Positions 50,198 to 60,183 of a stretch of DNA of 64,000 nucleotides are shown in pieces. The stretch spans positions 1,260,366 to 1,324,365 of the forward strand of contig NW_019773513.1 in the NCBI RefSeq assembly GCF_001039355.2. The letters run 5' to 3'. A program made the translations under genes and the position numbers. How positions within the stretch are numbered: position 1 is the first letter of the stretch; every line of letters starts with the position of its first letter. The DNA is from Lingula anatina (Eukaryota > Brachiopoda > Lingulata > Lingulida > Lingulidae). The notes beneath the pieces were generated by a model that saw only the letters and a program-made list of their open reading frames with translations, ran no database searches and was not told where the DNA came from.

Positions 50198-53100
50198 CAT
50201 AGTAACAGTCACCTCAACCTGTTTATTTATAACAGAGTACCGAGAACTGTCAACTTTATTAACTTCACTCCATCACATTTACAGCAATTTATTCATCCTA
50301 GTGTTAGCTGACCTTGCAAGGAAGTTTATTGGAATGTATTTCTGAATAACAAGTTAAGAAAATCTAGTTCACCAAAGACACAAAACAACTGTCACTTTTA
50401 CTTTAAAACACTTTTTTTATTATTTTGATAAAGTTAGTTACAGTATTGATAAACAAAGTATCACGTTTTCAATAAATATTTTAAATTACAATCCATGTCT
50501 GCTAGGTTGTGTCAATGACCAAAATACAAAGTTGAGTCAATGTCACATTATGACGGTGTTTTGACGTTCCTGTATCATTTTACGTTGAATTCACGTAAAT
50601 CAATGGCAATTCAACGTATCAACCTGTTTTCAACATTGATCCAACACGACTATGCCTGCTGGGATTGGCCTGGGCGTGACGCTGGTTGAAACGCACCCTT
50701 GTCAAAATTTTTGAAAATTCAATGCCAAATATCTCCTAAACCAAAGGAATTATGGGACAAATTACTATAGAAGTCTGACTGAAAGTCATATGTGAAGATT
50801 CCAAATATGTCCTTGGATTTTACCTTTGACCTTTATTTAAAGGTGAAACGGGCCAAAATTTTCTAAAAATAGGAATTTTTTGAAAAAAAAATTGTTTGTG
50901 CCAGTTTTCAGTAACTACACTGACCTAAGCTCTCACATTACAGTGGGAGCTTACAATAAGGGACTTTTTTCATTTTTGAAAGTTTGGGGTAAATCGGTGC
51001 ATTTTCACTGGACAAGCAGCCATTAGATACCAAAACTGAAAACTCTCCCTAATTCGTGAACCGTAAATGCTGTAGACCTCAGGATTTTTGCAAACTGTAG
51101 AACTTGTCAAGTGCAATACTGAAGGTACTGTCCGTTTTTTAGTTTTTGATATGGTTTAGGAGTTGCGCTATATCAAAAAGTATAATGTCGCAATATTCAG
51201 TGATGAAAATAAAATGTGAAATACTTTTGAAATACTTTTGTGAAATAAATTAGCAGAGATAAGCCCATAGTTACTTATGAACTCAAATAGGAAGTCATAT
51301 CCGGGCAATCTTACTGTGACTTGAAATTGACCATTGACCTACTTTTAACCATGAACTGAACTTTGCAAATTTTCTATCCCTTACATCTCCAAAACTGGCA
51401 GAGATGTGCCAATAGTTCCTACTGAATTTGAATAAGAAGTCATATACTAGCAATCTGTGACCTTGAAATTGACATTTGACCTACGGTTCACCAACGTTCC
51501 GCCTACGTTTCGCCTACGTTCAACCAACTTAATTAATTTTGCATATTTTTCCTCTCTTATATCTTTAAAACTGGCAGAGATATGCCTGGTGTTGCCCCTG
51601 GGTTTCAATGTCTACAAGTTGGCAGGGCAATTTAAGCTTCCAACAAAAGGGGATTCTCCCCTGGAAAATTGCTTATAACCAGGGGCAATTCGGTGTATTT
51701 AAGGTTATTTGGAACAGATTTTTCAACATTTTATGTGGGACATATATGTCTTGTTGAAGATGAAAAGTGTGATGTAAATATAGCTCAGATGACCTTTTAT
51801 GAGTGAATAGATAATGCAGCCAATAATTAACATTGCATGCTTGACTTGTTAAATAGCCCTCAAAATGCACTCCCAGGCAGTCTACCACGTACACTGAAGT
51901 GTTAAAAACTAGGTGAACTCAGAAATGCTTGGGAGAAACAGTGATTGGCGCCACAATGTGTGGAGAGTGAAAAGTCCTCACTCTTGGTCTCTGTCTCTCA
52001 ATATATATGTTTAGTACACTGCTTTTTTTAATTTACAGACACAGATGTGTCTGTACATATAGCTGTCACCTGCCTCTGTCGTCACCGTAGCCATCTGCCG
52101 TCACCACGCACTTCAGTGATAACACAATAAGTGGAAAATGGTTCTTTTTTCTTCAATCTTATGGAACTAATTTTTCTTAATAAAATACAGTTTGAAAATG
52201 AGCATGATCGAGCCATGTTTTCAAAAGTCATACTGTTTTTTTCTTTTCTAGCATATATGTGTAACAGACCGATAGCTTGGGCTGATGTTACTTTATTATT
52301 ATTATTCAAATATCTGCAAATATCTGCAAAAGCAATATAAACAAATTAATTTCAAACAATTACATTAACAAAATTTACACAGACGAAAGACACGGAAGAC
52401 AGAACAAAGAAATAAAAATATAACAATGCCAAAATCACCATAAAAATAAATACATCAATTTAGAAATGTATGAATTTAAACTATGGATTGGGACCTTTAT
52501 TAAATATAGTTAAACTTACCTGCAAGATCACTGGAATAACTATTTCAGTTATTCAACCTGCATCTCCGTCCGACTTTCAGGAGGATATCAAATTTTATGG
52601 GGCACGGTCTTTCAACCCGTGACCTCCACGTACACATACGGAAATACACGACACAGAACACAATCACCACAAACACAACAAACACAACAAACCTTACATA
52701 TGCAACACTGATAACACATTTCAAAGAAAACCAATGGGCCCATTGTCTTGAAAATCAAAGGGGTAATTAATGTTATGAAAATACAGGCTGAGTTCAAATA
52801 TCTGCTTGATCAAACCATTTTTACAAAGATTATCCAGTTTTTCGCTTCTTTTGGCCTATTTTGAGAACTAGTTTATTGCACTTTGTAGAGTTTGTCAAGC
52901 ACAGCACTGTTGTTGTTGTTGGGGGGGGGGGGGGGGGGTAGCGCTTACCCCTGCTGGTAGTACAATATCCGGAGGCGGTATAGCCTCTCTGACCCTCTAG
53001 TTTAACCATCTTATTTAGTTTAGAAGGGGCTATTTTTATCTGTCATAAAAGAGTAAGTGATTAAATTCAGAGCAATTAACTGTCTTGCTTGCTGTCAAGG

Positions 53101-55455
53101 GCACTTTGGTTTGATCAGTGCCTGAGCAGTTATGCAAATAATTACCAACCATGTAATCAATCTAGAGATTTCATTACAGTATCAGAGAGTAAAATGACCA
53201 TCTATTTATCTACACTGATGCTCATTGGTTAAGCAACACCACGATTTTTTTCAAAAGTTTCTTCTATCATGATCTTTATTTCATTTGTTAGTGGGATTAT
53301 GCATATTTCTCTCATATTTTATAAATAACTTATTCAAGTTGAATATTTCTGTTAAAGAAATACACCACATAGCTTATTGTAATAACAAAAATAACTTTAT
53401 TAACCAAACGGTACCAAAATATGCCAAACCATGTGTCTAAAAAGTATGGTCACACAACAAAAAGTACGTGCTGATTAAAACAGCTTATAATGGAAAAATA
53501 AAGTTCAATCATCTAACTATCTTTGAATTAGTTTTAATAAAAGAACACTGTTGATAATAGATGGTCAATCGTCCATTATGCAACGAATATTGGGTGTGGT
53601 CCATACCGTAAGCATATTGGTGAATATGCAGGCCAATCCAAATTTGTGCTGCTGTAGTTCTTCCACAGACCGTGCTTTATGCATGGGCGGATTGTCCTGC
53701 ACCAAAATGATTTTCCTTTCTGGATTTGCTTGAATACATGATTGTATGCACCCCAATGGTATTTTGTCTCCGTATCGTTGACCAGTGAACCTTCCTTGAA
53801 TGACGTGCAGTACGTGGCAATTTTTCATCATATGAGAAACCGCACCATCCTATGACGGATACTGTGTCACCCTGAACACGTGGGAGAACGCAATCATCCC
53901 GAAACGCTTGGTTTGGACCTCTTTCAGACTCCTAGCCGGCCTTCTGCATGCATCAAAGTGAATCTGCTCTCGTCAGTCCACACGACCCTTCGCCAAGTCC
54001 TGAGATTCCATCTTTCTCGGTATCTTGCTCATGCCAATCTTCTCTGCCTGTTTCTGTTGGTTGACAGTGGCTTTTCACGGGGTCTTTTAGATGAAAGTTC
54101 AGTTTGTAAAAGATGCATGTTGACTGTTTGCCTACTGATTCCAGCTTTTCATAATTTAGGCCAGATATTTCTCAATCGTTTGGCTGACATAAGCCTGTCC
54201 TAGCTGGTGGCATAGTCGAACAAAACATCTTCTATCTCTTGCGTCGGTTAATATTGGTCTACCACCGGCACTTAGAGAGCATTTACATCGAGAAGAGCCG
54301 ACGTCTAGCAAGGCCGAGACCTTAATATGGCAGACCTAAATGAAAGGAAAACCGCCTTGTCCTTTAATGGTCTCTCCGCCTCTCACACCCCTCCCCGCAC
54401 GTCGTCCCTGCACGGGCACACTAATTAAATCTTGGCTCAATTCAACTGGTCGAGGGACGATGCGTGGGGAGCCGTGTGTGAGGCAGAGAGACCATTGAAG
54501 GCTTATGCAGTCTTCCTTTCATGTAGTTCCGCCATATTTAGGTTTCGGCCTCTTCTTAATGTAAATGCTCTGTTAGTTAAGTAGAGGTTAAAACAGGTAA
54601 TTTCCAGATGTGACAGTGAGAGACATTGTTCCTGTATTACATTTTGTAGCTCTGAGCACCCAAAAGGGCAGTCAGGCTCTTTCCCCCAGGGAGGCAAGAG
54701 CATCTCCACCCAGTGTGTATATTGACCAGGTGCCCAATATATATCCATTATATATTTCTGTGCTTCCTTGATACTGGGCAAAATCATTGGGACATGGGCA
54801 ACATGGCCTTGATTTTGGGGGCACGCTTTCCGCTTAGAATATGCATGCATTGTATTGTTCTTTATATTGATCATCTTTATTTTCATTTCAATCACACGTA
54901 GGCAATAATTACCAAAATAATGATAATAGAAAGAGACATGTCTTGACCAGGTGACAACTTTACATTTAAAAAAAATTTGTTTTCAGGGAGGTGTGCGGAA
55001 AATGCCGTATGCAATTATGAAAGCTTTGGGCCACAACCTCCACAGAGGAATGTGAAGTGCGATGTCTGTGTTTGCAAAAGTGGTTATGAAGGGGATGGAT
55101 TTAATTGCACTAGTAAGCATTATGAATTATTTATAGGGTTTGAAATTTGGGAGTATAAATAATAAAAATAAATAATTTAAAATTTATTTACTCTAAATAA
55201 ACAGTTAATTTCACCAACTTTGCTTGGGTCAGTGCCTCAGCAGTTATGCAAACAATCACCAACCATGTTATCAACCTAGAGAATTAATTCATTACAGGGT
55301 CGGTGAGGTGTGGGGAAAATGGCATTTGCATTTATAGACCGCTGGGGATATCTGTTCCATACATGAATGAGAGGTGTGATGAAATAATTGGCTACTATTG
55401 TGCTTGCGTCAGTGGTTATGAAGGGGATGGATTTAATTGCAACAGTAAGCAGTAA
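39516..55455 (+). CDS. Secreted EGF-repeat protein, gene 1 (alternating EGF-A/EGF-B exons)
   Basis: Exons: 39516-39579 (signal), A1 39962-40072, B1 40838-40978, A2 41155-41265, B2 44437-44577, A3 45129-45239, B3 49252-49386, B4 54987-55112, B5 55298-55455. All junctions are GT-AG and phase 1, and the sum is 1098 nt, or 365 residues plus stop, if B5 is read through its GTAAGC donor-like site into the in-frame TAA at 55453-55455. A modules are classic EGF (C-x4-C-x5-C-x9-C-x-C-x8-C, CNPNPCLNGGTC). B modules end in CVCNNGYEGDGFNC but have unusual N-terminal cysteine spacing. No membrane helix was seen, so a secreted protein is predicted. Function is unknown. Further exons between 55.5 and 57.3 kb cannot be excluded. 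Confidence 0.75.
39962..40072 (+). CDS. EGF-A exon 1
   Basis: GSCNPNPCLNGGTCTMLTE followed by CTCTNQYSGEFC. Six cysteines in canonical EGF spacing, 111 nt, phase 1-1. Confidence 0.9.
40316..40745 (+). mobile_element. tRNA-headed SINE-like repeat, unit 1
   Basis: The first 75 nt resemble a tRNA: A-box-like TGGCCTTGTGGTCAAAGTG, a CCCGTCTCCAGAACGGG anticodon stem-loop (loop triplet CCA) and B-box GGTTCGACCC. A body of about 350 nt follows. The same sequence occupies the same intron position at 41515, 45392 and (5' end lost) 54571, so one insertion preceded the exon-pair duplications. Confidence 0.75.
40838..40978 (+). CDS. EGF-B exon 1
   Basis: ARCGENAVCIYERFGLHF, then NERCDE and CVCNNGYEGDGFNC. 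141 nt, phase 1-1, spacing C-x5-C-x15-C-x7-C-x-C-x10-C. Confidence 0.9.
41155..41265 (+). CDS. EGF-A exon 2
   Basis: Nearly identical to A1 (TILSEHAFRC in place of TMLTEHAFQC). The preceding intron is only 176 nt because a block present before A3 is missing. Confidence 0.9.
41515..42500 (+). mobile_element. SINE-like repeat, unit 2, split by an insertion of about 520 nt
   Basis: The head matches 40316. The body is interrupted at about 41811-42330, where other units read straight from CCATTATATATCC to TGTCTGCACG. The inserted stretch has no recognised coding content. Confidence 0.6.
42543..44396 (+). mobile_element. 5'-truncated LINE (L1/Tx1-like reverse transcriptase fragment) with target-site duplication
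   Basis: Begins inside the RT domain (DFEKAFDS) and keeps the catalytic QYADDT near 42845, further Tx1/L1-type blocks (ISSWNRRNLTPLGK, KPLWNTPEI) and a zf-RVT-like C-terminal region near 44105 (CTFWEEGEETLNHLF). Stops and frameshifts break the frame, so it is dead. AGGTGCCAACTTTACTT occurs at both edges (42526-42542, 44397-44413) and only once at the paralogous sites. Confidence 0.9.
44437..44577 (+). CDS. EGF-B exon 2
   Basis: GFCGENGACVYELFGMHV, then NERCDEKDGYRCVC. 141 nt, phase 1-1. The LINE at 42543-44396 lies just upstream in its intron. Confidence 0.9.
45129..45239 (+). CDS. EGF-A exon 3
   Basis: GSCNPNPCLNGGTCTISTE and CTCTNHYSGQYC. 111 nt, phase 1-1. Confidence 0.9.
45630..48940. 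mobile_element. 3.3-kb element with CCCGGTTGCACCAAC terminal inverted repeats
   Basis: The left end CCCGGTTGCACCAAC and right end GTTGGTGCAATCGGG are inverted, flanked by CCCAGGG on both sides, while paralogous introns have CCCAGGGAGG once. Internal inverted pairs: GTAAAGGATGAGTGCGAATAA near 45650 against 47690, and arms at 47042/47259. No intact transposase was found, so it is a non-autonomous DNA element, perhaps composite. Confidence 0.8.
47042..47323. repeat. 65-bp inverted repeat (foldback) inside the 3.3-kb element
   Basis: 47042-47106 and 47259-47323 are reverse complements with about two mismatches (AGGTATCCAAACAGCCTTCT and its complement), with a 152-nt spacer. Probably a nested MITE or hairpin. 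Confidence 0.88.
49252..49386 (+). CDS. EGF-B exon 3
   Basis: GRCGENGVCMYGHLYVPQ, then MRCDERDGYFCVCKSGYEGD. 135 nt, two codons shorter than B1 in the C2-C3 loop, phase 1-1. Confidence 0.9.
49707..50663. mobile_element. CCCAGC-type inverted-repeat element, copy 1
   Basis: The left end CCCAGCGGGCA and right end TGCCTGCTGGG are inverted. The interior repeats CAACGTT-like motifs and holds a (TA)n tract at 50109-50195. Homologous, in the same orientation, to 60415-61485. Confidence 0.75.
50109..50195. repeat. (TA)n microsatellite
   Basis: About 87 nt of TA. The paralogous site near 60661 has only a short TATATATATA. Confidence 0.95.
53560..54240 (-). mobile_element. Tc1/mariner-like transposase relic
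   Basis: On the minus strand, VWTDESRFTL (near 53970) and, further on, ILVQDNPPMHKARSVEEL (about 53670-53720) match the DDE catalytic regions of Tc1-family transposases. The longest open part is 53831-53565. The frame is broken upstream. It sits where intron and exon A4 of EGF gene 1 should be. Confidence 0.8.
54277..54570. mobile_element. Foldback MITE of about 294 bp
   Basis: GAGCATTTACATCGAGAAGA at the left is mirrored by TCTTCTTAATGTAAATGCTC at the right. The arms extend through CCTAAATATGGC-type sequence and TGGTCTCTCCGCCTC on both sides. Confidence 0.85.
54987..55112 (+). CDS. EGF-B exon 4, with 15-nt in-frame deletion
   Basis: GRCAENAVCNYESFGPQP, then VKCDVCVCKSGYEGDGFNC. Five codons are missing between the third and fourth cysteines compared with the other B exons, but all six cysteines and the phase survive. 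Confidence 0.85.
55298..55455 (+). CDS. EGF-B exon 5, probable terminal exon
   Basis: GSVRCGENGICIYRPLGI, then CDEIIGYYCACVSGYEGD and NCNSKQ-stop. If the GTAAGC donor-like site at 55445 is ignored, the frame ends at TAA 55453, and AATAAA lies about 30 nt beyond. Other B exons lack an immediate stop here. The acceptor is derived from intron sequence (see findings). Confidence 0.7.
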
Positions 55456-57502
55456 AAATTCTTCAGTTTATTTTTAGGGTTTGAATAATAAAAATCTATA
55501 ATAATTTTTTTTCATTTATTTCATTTCTTTAAATAAAATCTTTAATTTATCAACTTATTCAATTTAATGTCATAACATGACTAAATCTTCATGGTATCAT
55601 ATTGTAACTTTGATTACTAGTATGTTTATTTGACATGTTATGTAATGATTGGTGGTTTTCTTAATATATGAAAGCCTGAATTGGACTAACTTAAAAGATG
55701 TAAAGCAATACACTGAATACACTAAAATTTGATCATGCTGTTCATAATTTTTTTCGTTTTTACTATTTGAAGCAACCAGAGCTGCACAGATATCTAAGAA
55801 TTACAGGAAGAAGGCTGATTTATTACGAAAAACACTAACAAAATCATATTAGATTTCTGATTATTTTCAAGGGTAGTGCCAAAAATTTCTAAGCGTTACT
55901 TGGCAAACATTGCAAGGAAAGTGAATTACCTTAGGAACAAGCTAATTGGGCCTTTCTTGTCCAGTTTAAATGATTTAGAAATGCTAGAAATAAGGTTTCA
56001 GGTATTCACTAGACTATTTTATAGCCATTAAAACCCAAGTTAACCCAAACCACAGTTGCTAGGCAGCATATAACCCTAGCAACAAGCATTTAAAAGTTGC
56101 ATTAGGCTATTAAATAAGGGAAATCGGGAATCAGGGGCAATAATATGTGGACCTTGACTAAAGGTTGATTAAAATGATAAAAGCAACTTCTAATCCCCTT
56201 TGGCAAAACATGATTCTATGAGTGTAATTCAGGAAAATCCCAGTATAACCCCAGATGAAACCCTATCACAACCGTTGTGGAAAAACTCAAAAATTGAAAT
56301 AGTTGGTGTAAAAAAGGTATATTTCATAACAATAATATCATCAATGACGTTTGAAATGTCCTCCCTCCAGAGGAACTCAACAAGAATTCAACTTTAACAC
56401 TAATATTCTGGACTAATGCAGTATCCAAAAGATTTTACCATCTCTTCCCATGGAAGGAAATTACCCATAAAACAATTGTTTTAATTTTTAAAAAAATTAC
56501 CGAACCATCCAGATATTTTTTTACCAACAAATCTGTTTTATCTGTCCCCAGATAAAAGTGTGGATGAATGGCACACAAATATTTAAGAAACAGATCACCC
56601 GAAACTGCCAAAGCTTCAATTCAGAATAAATCATGAATATTCAGTACTGATGTTTATCTTATTATTATTATTTTTTTTTTTTTTTTTGAAAAAGAATCAG
56701 AACAGTGTGAATTTCGCAATTCTGCTAAGGAAATATTCTTCACGTTTTTTTTCTTTTTTTTTTTTTTTTTTGGAGTGCCCACACAGGCCTAACCAACTAC
56801 CAGACTTTTCACCGAATGATCCCGAATTCACCAGTGGGTAGGAACACCCTACCTGTTTTCAATTTGTGTATCAGTACACATTTCACAGAATCATACCCTG
56901 GAACAAATTTTGAGATGAGATGTAGGCCCTACTACCGCCTCCGGGTATTGTACCACCAGCTGAAGTAAGTGCATTCATATATAAAAGAAAAAAAGGAACA
57001 CCACCTCCAGTGTTGTGTTTGACAAGCTCTGCAAAATGCAGTAAACAAAACTTCTCAATTTTTTTATTGAAAATTACAGTTTAAAACAAAATCATAGGGA
57101 AAAGTAAAAATTTAAATCCTAAATTGTGTAAATGATTCATGTACAATATAAAACACTTCTGTATTCACACTACCTCCAGCATAGAAAATAACAGGGAACT
57201 TGCTTTAGCCAAGCATACCTGTATGTAAAATAAAATTGCTTCATTATTCTCATCATTTAATCACTTAGTCTATAAAATGTATTTATTTTCATAATTAATA
57301 CTAGTGAAAGTAAGGACTTCGTGTTTGTGAACCTTGGCTGGAAACACTGAGATGATATCCAGTCAAAGTCAGATCTCTGTGCCACATGTTGTGGACCCGA
57401 CGGGGTGCAATCAAAATCATCTTGGCCAAGTGATATCACTAGACTGCACCGTGGGACAGTGTAGGAAATGTAACCAAGCACACCTCTCAAGTGGATAATT
57501 TC
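55456..57502. other. Non-coding stretch between EGF gene 1 and TXNL4B copy B
   Basis: Contains poly-T runs (56666-56690, 56745-56770) and a repeat at 56880-57060 that is the inverse of 52850-52990. A stretch around 55.87-56.6 kb has LINE-like peptide fragments (for example PLWQNM) too broken to classify. No EGF exon was recognised. Confidence 0.5.
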
Positions 57503-58228
57503 TCATATATTTTTATAAATCAGTTCATATTTTGGCACGTCCCTGGGGTCCAAGGGGCTGGTCACCATCACCTTGCCCTTCAGGGCCCCATGGTATAAAA
57601 CCTCCACAACATCGATGAAGTCTTGCTTGGCCTTGAAGTTGCCGATGAACTTGGTGTGACCTGGTGTGCTGAAAATAACGATGAATATTTAAGAAATGAT
57701 TCATGTGCATATACCTTATAAACCACATATATTTTGAGAAAATTTGTTCATAAACCATGAATTCAAGTCCTCAAACAATCAGTAAAAGTATACATTGTTA
57801 CGTGACATTGGTTAGAAAACCAAGACTTGGGTAATGCTAGCAATATTTTCCGCTTAATCAAACCACTATTTTTTAAATCATTTTTCTCCTAATGGTTTAA
57901 ATTTGACTACAGTCAAACCAACCCAGCTTTGTTTAGCAAATGTAAGTCATTTTAAGCAATTATATATTGGCAAGTATAAGCGCTACCCCAGCCAGTAAGA
58001 TATGTCTTTAGAAATAGTCAGTATATATTATGCCATGATTAGATCCTTTCAACCAAGTCAAATTCAGACCACTCACCCCCAGTCCACCTTCATGTGCTGT
58101 CCATTGAAGAAGAAAATGGTGGCAGGTATCAGAGTGATGTCAAGGTACTGCACATACACCGGGACTTCGTTCACTGCCCCACAGTAGATCACCGCCATCT
58201 TCCTCAGCTGCTCTGCAGTCTTTGATAG
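57503..58228 (-). CDS. TXNL4B: TXNL4B-like exons 2 and 3, copy B (open)
   Basis: Exon 2 (58228-58077) encodes [20 protein letters not shown] through [12 protein letters not shown]. Exon 3 (57668-57503) runs from TPGHTKFIGNFKAKQDF to KYELIYKNI and a TGA. Both splice sites are intact (TCTTGCAG, GTGAGT, TATTTTCAG) and the junction rebuilds DWGTPGH in phase. This matches the C-terminal two thirds of TXNL4B, a thioredoxin-fold pre-mRNA splicing factor. The N-terminal exon (about 45 residues in the human protein) was not found upstream before EGF gene 2, so a full gene is unproven. Changes such as VDEV to VNEV and YF to YL separate it from copies A and C. Confidence 0.75.
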
Positions 58229-59387
58229 CTGCAAGACAGAAACAAGGCAGCATTTCATAAATTATATTACTAATTTTATTGATGTGTTGAATAGGACAGT
58301 CCTATATATTATACAAGATAAAATGTACATTGATTAATGATTATGGAAATGAAATAAAGAACTCAAATAAGGTTATTATATATTTCATGATATATATAAC
58401 TTAAACTGCGGGCATGCTGAAATGCACCCTACTATATTTGTCAAATGGATTGTGTAAGCTTAATGCTTAACAGAAAAAATAGGTCTAAACCTGGCAAGGT
58501 AAATTCAGATCAACAAGGAGAAATATATGCAAATGAACATGGTTGTGATTGGATAATGTCTCACGTGGCCCATCAAGAGGGACACTGCCACACTGAAACA
58601 GCATTGAGGGAAACAGCCTTGCTACTGGGAGGTCTCACTGCCTGATTAGAAAGGGTAAGTTTTATCACTACACTGGCACAGTATTAAATCAGGCCTGGAA
58701 AACAGTCATGCTTTTGCTAATTTGAGTCCCAAATTAACAAATCTAGCTATGAATTAAGTGCCCCAACGAAAAATTAGTTGCCACAAGTCTGGAATGATTT
58801 TCACGAAAGGTTTACTTTTAATCGTAAGTAAACAGGTGAAATAGTACTGAAACATTGTGCTAATATCTCACACCTCTTAACCAAATTTAAAACCAAATGT
58901 TGACACCAGATTGTGAAGTACACACTCTAGTCATTTTACGATGTCCATTTTCATGATAATACTTAGTTGAAGAGTTATGTTGGAGACCAATACTTAACAA
59001 TCTAACATCAATTATAAAGCAGCGAAATTGGCAAATAATGCTTGGCCACCTCTTGTGCTATTAATTAAGCACGTAGGATGGTGAATTAAGCATAAATAAA
59101 ATAATACATAAATAAATGAATAAGTGTTTGAGCAAATGGGTTTTTATTTTTATTGCAATAATATTACCTTTATTTCTCGTTGTACCAGAAGTTGAAATAA
59201 TGAGATTGATAGAATGCCTTGATTCAAGCTACCAGTGTGATAAGGGTTTAGACAGAGTGGGAAAGGTTATGCCACTCAACTGGTTATGCCCTCATTCTGG
59301 TTCAATTAAGAACAGCTTCACTTATTCAGAATGCAAAATCAAAAATGCAGGGGAAAAGCTGTAGTCAGATTTTTAAATACTGTAGAT

Positions 59388-59428
<41 letters not shown>

Positions 59429-60119
59429 GGCTATCAAAGGCTTTAATCTAATGGGAGTTCAGTAACAAATTGGAAATGCCAATGTAAAAAGTATAATAAG
59501 AAAAGATTTGTCAGCCTTGAAATTGAATTTTTTCTTCACTTATTTTCTTTTTGATAATAAATAAACTGTGAGCTCTATGTGTACTTTCGCCAACTCCTGT
59601 CCGTGAACAGTAGATGTTCAAAATTTGTCAGAACCCATAATATCTGAAGTACAGTTTACGGTTTATTCATCATGCAAAATAATAGATACAATAAAATGCT
59701 GTTTAAAAATATTTCTACTCTGTTGATATGACAGAGTGAGAGAGATGCAATATTTTATGCAAATTAAATTTATTTTTATTCTGGCATTTTCATTGTGAAC
59801 TCTTATGGGCCTGAAGCCTTATGCTAGTTTTGTATTCTTCACAACCATATTGCCTCTTGTGTATATCTGAAATTTGGTGTTGATTTTGCTGTTAAGCCTT
59901 AATAATATGTAAAAATTTACAATTTGAAATTAACCTTATTTGTGCATCAAATTTTGGCATTTATGTCTGTACATTTGACAGCTTTGCTGCCCTGCCCCAT
60001 TTTTCAACGGTTTAAAGATTTCTTATTGTTGCTGAAGAAACTGAAGCAATTCGTTCATATTTTGTGTCATTTATAGCATTGTACGCAACAAAGACTTTGG
60101 TAAAATCAACCAATCAGTG
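58229..60119. other. Unit-2 spacer between TXNL4B exons and EGF signal exon
   Basis: Homologous in patches to 36300-39515 in unit 1: the block ending at the donor 58654, and 59740-60119 against 39150-39515. It lacks the two repeats inserted in unit 1 at 36371 and 36973. Contains a (GA)n tract at 59392-59420. Confidence 0.65.
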
Positions 60120-60183
60120 ATGGGATTGTTGCCGCTCCTTGTTCTGGAGTTAATAGTGTGTGTCTCGGTCATTGACTCACAAG
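60120..60183 (+). CDS. Signal-peptide exon, EGF gene 2
   Basis: Same length, phase and donor as 39516-39579. Hydrophobic core LLPLLVLELIVCVSV; one Glu inside the core may weaken it. Confidence 0.78.

Larger units (their letters stand above)
49494..52990 (-). mobile_element. Compound transposon insertion between EGF-B3 and the former A4
   Basis: The outer repeat (near 49590-49700 and 50690-51200) is homologous, on the opposite strand, to 61825-62512. It is interrupted by the CCCAGC-type element 49707-50663. The G-run and flank at 52850-52990 match 56880-57060 inverted. Short ORFs inside show no recognised domain. Confidence 0.6.

Noticed and set aside
53880-54203. Plus-strand ORF of 107 codons
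   Set aside because: Antisense to the Tc1-like transposase relic, whose VWTDESRF motif is on the minus strand.
58445-58645. 66-codon ORF as a coding exon of the EGF gene or as TXNL4B exon 1
   Set aside because: The frame is not kept in the paralogous block at 37.3-37.5 kb, and neither strand resembles the TXNL4B N-terminus.
59116-59364. 82-codon ORF beginning with a hydrophobic stretch that looks like a signal peptide
   Set aside because: No paralogue at the equivalent place of unit 1, no splice context and no domain. Too weak to call.
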